From Zoroaster sp. YZ-2022 (lineage: Eukaryota; Echinodermata; Asteroidea; Forcipulatida; Zoroasteridae): a stretch of 64,000 nucleotides of DNA. This document shows positions 62,401-64,000 of the stretch, in pieces. Each line of letters begins with the position of its first letter. Position 1 is the stretch's first letter. The DNA is taken from NCBI GenBank assembly GCA_029582265.1, contig CM055827.1, forward strand, positions 36,570,260 to 36,634,259, read 5' to 3'. The translations under genes and the position numbers were made by a program. The notes below the pieces were generated by a model. The model saw only the letters and a list, made by a program, of their open reading frames with translations, had not been told where the DNA came from and searched no databases.

Positions 62401-63701
62401 GAGCACTTCAGTTTCAGAACATTATAAAAGAAATTACCTTATCTTCCATCATGGGGTGCCATGGCCGAGTGGTTAAGTGCATTGGACTCAAGTTCTGATG
62501 GCTGTGTCATCAGAATGTGGGTTCGAAACCTGGCAGCGACCGTGGTACTTGTGTCCTTGAGCAAGACACTTTACTCTAATTGCTTCTCTTCACCCAGGTG
62601 TATAAATGGGTACCTGTGAGGGTAGAGATGGTTATTGTGTTTGATTAGCCCTGTAGCGCCAAAAGGTTGCACATTGGCTGTATACTCCCCAGGGAGCTGA
62701 GAAAGATTATAGGAATGATATTGGCCCAGTGACCAGGGGTAATAATGTAAAGCGCATTGGGACATTATGTGAAATGCGCTATATAAGAATGGAACATTAT
62801 TATTATCATTTCATCCAGGTTTGAATCTCATCAAGGTCAACATTTGGGCTTTTGTAATTGAAAATATGTCCATTTACAGTACACTATGCACGAAGCCTGA
62901 AACTCAAATAAAACTAAATAAGTTTGATGGTTAAAAATGCATAATTCCTATCACTAACAAATGTCGGTGAAGGACAAAATTACCATAATTATTACTAATA
63001 AAACTTTTTTTTTATTGACAGTTTCCATGAGAAGACCCAATTAGCCACAAAATGGACCATGTACGAGAACACCATGAAGGCTCATGCTGCTAAACTACAG
63101 TCTGAATATGACAGTGTAGTGAAGATGTTACAAGATGAAGACAAGGCACCAGACCAACTGCCTGAACTGGACGTGCCATCGTTAGATGCCTTCAAAATCT
63201 TAGTGGTAAGAGTCATTATTCTTCAAAATGTATATTTGATGGACATATTCTTTGAAGTTTTCTTTAATTCTTACAATTATGCTTGCGTCAATTGGATAGA
63301 TATTTTTCTAGAATATTCCTGATGCAGCATAGTTTACTTATACAATAAAATTAATTTATGATATTAATTTATTAAAGATAGGTTAACAAGATGACTTTGT
63401 ACCCCTGTTTCAGCCTAAACACCCACATGTAAGCCTCAACCCTCAGGGGAATCCTTCATCCGATCATACTCCACAACTCTTGCAGTTTTCAGCTAGTACC
63501 ACCCCAAGTGAGCAACCAGCTCCTACCCCTGTTCCACCAATGTCTGCTATGGAGGGTCCAGTTAGCAGTCCTCGGCTTGTGGACAGTCAGACACCAGCGA
63601 CCGTCCATGGTGGAGGACTAGCAAGACAACAGAGAGTTCTGAGAGCTATCAGAACGGGACGAGGAAGAGGAAAAAGGCTCACTGGTGTTCAGATTGGTGA
63701 T
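52681..63701 (+). CDS. Large TTC3/DZIP3/RNF214/RBM44-group protein, 12 internal exons, open at both ends
   Basis: Exons: 52681-53445, 53969-54173, 54917-54977, 55715-55870, 56292-59593, 60186-60317, 60514-60558, 60827-60966, 61186-61393, 61978-62078, 63022-63205, 63414-63701 (donor GTAAGG). All phases join, giving 1862 codons. Order: a P/Q-rich segment; a compact module ending GGLKPFLAQAEEF and DIVSL; a very long acidic Ser/Glu-rich exon; the row VNTDE, VSTKK, INTDAV, VDTQ just before a long coiled coil; helices with a conserved W (ATKWTMYENTM); and a P-rich segment. The VNTD-type row leading into this coiled coil resembles RNF214 and the TTC3/DZIP3/RBM44 helical domain as I recall them. Most of these are E3 ligases with a C-terminal RING, which would lie beyond 63701. 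The exact orthologue is not determined; the first exon is also missing. Confidence 0.7.
53531..53650 (+). repeat. Dispersed CTGAAGA-type repeat, third copy, in an intron of the large gene
   Basis: CCTGAAGACGATCAGAACAT, ACTGATTGAAATGTCAAG, TTGTAACC and CAGTTCTTTTCAGAAC, as in the copies at 1895 and 29705. Confidence 0.7.
54487..54632. mobile_element. hAT-like MITE with perfect 8-bp TSD in an intron of the large gene
   Basis: Termini AGGGCTTAAAACCAGAACTG and the inverse CAGTTCTGGTTTTAAGCCCT are perfectly symmetric. The 8-bp duplication TTATTTCA lies at 54479-54486 and 54633-54640. 146 bp, non-coding. Confidence 0.93.
55155..55640 (+). repeat. GTGCTATCATTT-family dispersed repeat hosting a minisatellite
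   Basis: CTGGGTGTAAAGTTAATTG and TGTCTGTCTGGGGTGCTATC on the left, and TTTTCACTATTTTATCAATA, ATGACACAATG and AGCTGAAACTTTCA on the right match 13210-13720 in order. The tandem array sits at the point where the simple copies have a single GGTGCTATCATT. Confidence 0.75.
55207..55495 (+). repeat. 21-bp minisatellite, about 13.5 copies
   Basis: Unit GGGTGCTATCATTGTAGTAA plus T (or C) is repeated head to tail with only T/C variation at one position. Because 21 is a multiple of 3 and the unit lacks stops in several frames, it creates false repeat proteins in both strands. It lies in an intron of the large gene. Confidence 0.95.
56292..59593 (+). other. 3.3-kb exon of the large gene with nested internal repeats
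   Basis: One exon codes about 1100 residues of acidic, Ser/Glu-rich, probably disordered protein. It contains two LGDKLAAKARKV / MGEKLATKAQEV motifs (near 56340 and 56570); two DPDN(F/I)PE(I/L)(T/P)VYD units (57377 and 57800); and three copies of an about 160-residue block with SLVASVGSQSTSNLGLIAGG, DDDSDTDSD, IPRYSK, DTTEPILGVD and LLQQPNNDEP (from about 58070, 58555 and 59045, the last cut short). The C-terminal part holds the VNTD/INTD/VDTQ row. The open frame is intact throughout. Confidence 0.85.
60660..60770. repeat. Inverted repeat in an intron of the large gene
   Basis: Left arm GGCAGCAGTCCTTTTCCAT and right arm ATGGAAAAGGACTGCC, with GACAGCAGACC-like extensions. Spacer about 50 bp. 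Possibly a small MITE; no duplication seen. Confidence 0.6.
61431..61530 (+). mobile_element. Short LINE/SINE 3'-tail fragment with (ATTGT)n end
   Basis: TTGTAAAGCGCTGTGATGC, then AAGAGCGCTATATAAATGC and ATTGTATTGTATTGTATTG. The GCGCTATATAA word followed by a simple-sequence tail is the same type of end as in the SINEs here. Confidence 0.65.
61579..61794. mobile_element. TIR MITE (ACTGAACAAAA type) in an intron of the large gene
   Basis: Left end TATACTGAACAAAATTATAA then ACGCCCCATGT; right end is the inverse, ending TATTTTTGCTCAGTGTA. TA-type target site is likely, pointing to the Tc1/mariner group. About 216 bp. Confidence 0.8.
62352..62392. repeat. (CAAT)n-type microsatellite
   Basis: TCAATCAATCAATCAATCAA-like run. 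The preceding 200 bases are also rich in diverged TCAATTAG words. Confidence 0.7.
62453..62806 (+). mobile_element. tRNA-derived SINE, forward copy, in an intron of the large gene
   Basis: Head GCCATGGCCGAGTGGTTAAG, anticodon-arm region GGACTCAAGTTCTGATGGC, box B-like GGGTTCGAAACC, then the shared body (GAGCAAGACACTTTAC, CTCCCCAGGGAGCTGAG) and tail AAATGCGCTATATAAGAATG with ATTATTATTATC. It is more diverged than the copies at 12070 and 35864. Target duplication unclear. Confidence 0.9.
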
Positions 63702-64000
63702 GTAAGGTCTGTATAACAAAAATGTGTTGTAAGAAATATTATGTGAATGATATTGATTTTTGTTCTGATTTGACTGTTGTATAAATCATACCTATACCTC
63801 ATACATACTATACCTCATACATATTCATGATCGAGAGCCGAATTCTCACTGGTCCATTCACCATCACGTGCCAGATGCTATTTTGGCTATTTCCCAAGCG
63901 CCCGCGAGTATTCACGCACAGGGTAAATACGCATGCGCAGTAGTGCGTAGTAGACTGTCGCATCGGGGAACCGTCCCGGCGGGGAAATAGTCCTGGCGAT
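63702..64000. other. Sequence after the last visible exon, GC-rich at the window end
   Basis: Presumed intron of the large gene. The last 120 bases are much more GC/CpG-rich than the rest and contain ACGCATGCGCAG (about 63928), which is close to an NRF1-type palindrome. It could be a promoter-like island or the edge of another repeat; it cannot be decided within the window. Confidence 0.35.

Overview
The window is animal nuclear DNA: AT-rich, with long GT-AG introns, and dense in small transposon relics, minisatellites, microsatellites and long C/G homopolymer runs. Protein similarities (recalled, not searched) and the repeat types (tRNA-Leu-derived SINEs with ATT tails, CR1/L2-like LINE ends, TTAA-flanked MITEs, TACATG-type simple repeats) suggest a marine invertebrate deuterostome such as an echinoderm or hemichordate. 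The species cannot be named from the sequence.

Layout: (1) 298-1418, + strand: the last two coding exons of a polytopic membrane protein that looks like a TLC-domain protein; its 5' part lies upstream of the window. (2) 8079-21577, + strand: a complete 15-exon ALIX/PDCD6IP gene encoding 889 aa (Bro1 domain, V domain, proline-rich tail), with a plausible promoter around 7850-7901. (3) 22.3-44.9 kb: mostly non-coding and repeat-rich. It holds one weak isolated exon candidate at 25066-25260, two CR1/L2-like LINE 3' ends and many MITEs. (4) 44912-45871, - strand: an intronless HEXIM gene encoding 319 aa. (5) 46-52.6 kb: repeats, including two copies of one 450-bp MITE, of which only one carries a second MITE. 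(6) 52681-63701, + strand: twelve phase-consistent exons of a large gene (1862 codons visible, open at both ends). I place it, tentatively, in the TTC3/DZIP3/RNF214/RBM44 group. Its 3.3-kb exon has undergone recent internal duplication.

The genes do not form a pathway: they are unrelated housekeeping or regulatory genes (ESCRT adaptor, P-TEFb inhibitor, probable RING-family relative, membrane protein). The most unusual content is in the repeats. There is a SINE with a textbook 5' inversion and perfect target-site duplication, a paralogous empty/filled pair that proves TTAA targeting by one MITE family, at least four TTAA-MITE families, a LINE and a SINE sharing a 3' tail, and a 21-bp minisatellite that appears to have grown from part of a dispersed repeat.

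All exon boundaries were read by eye from splice consensus, phase and protein similarity. No alignment or database search was run.
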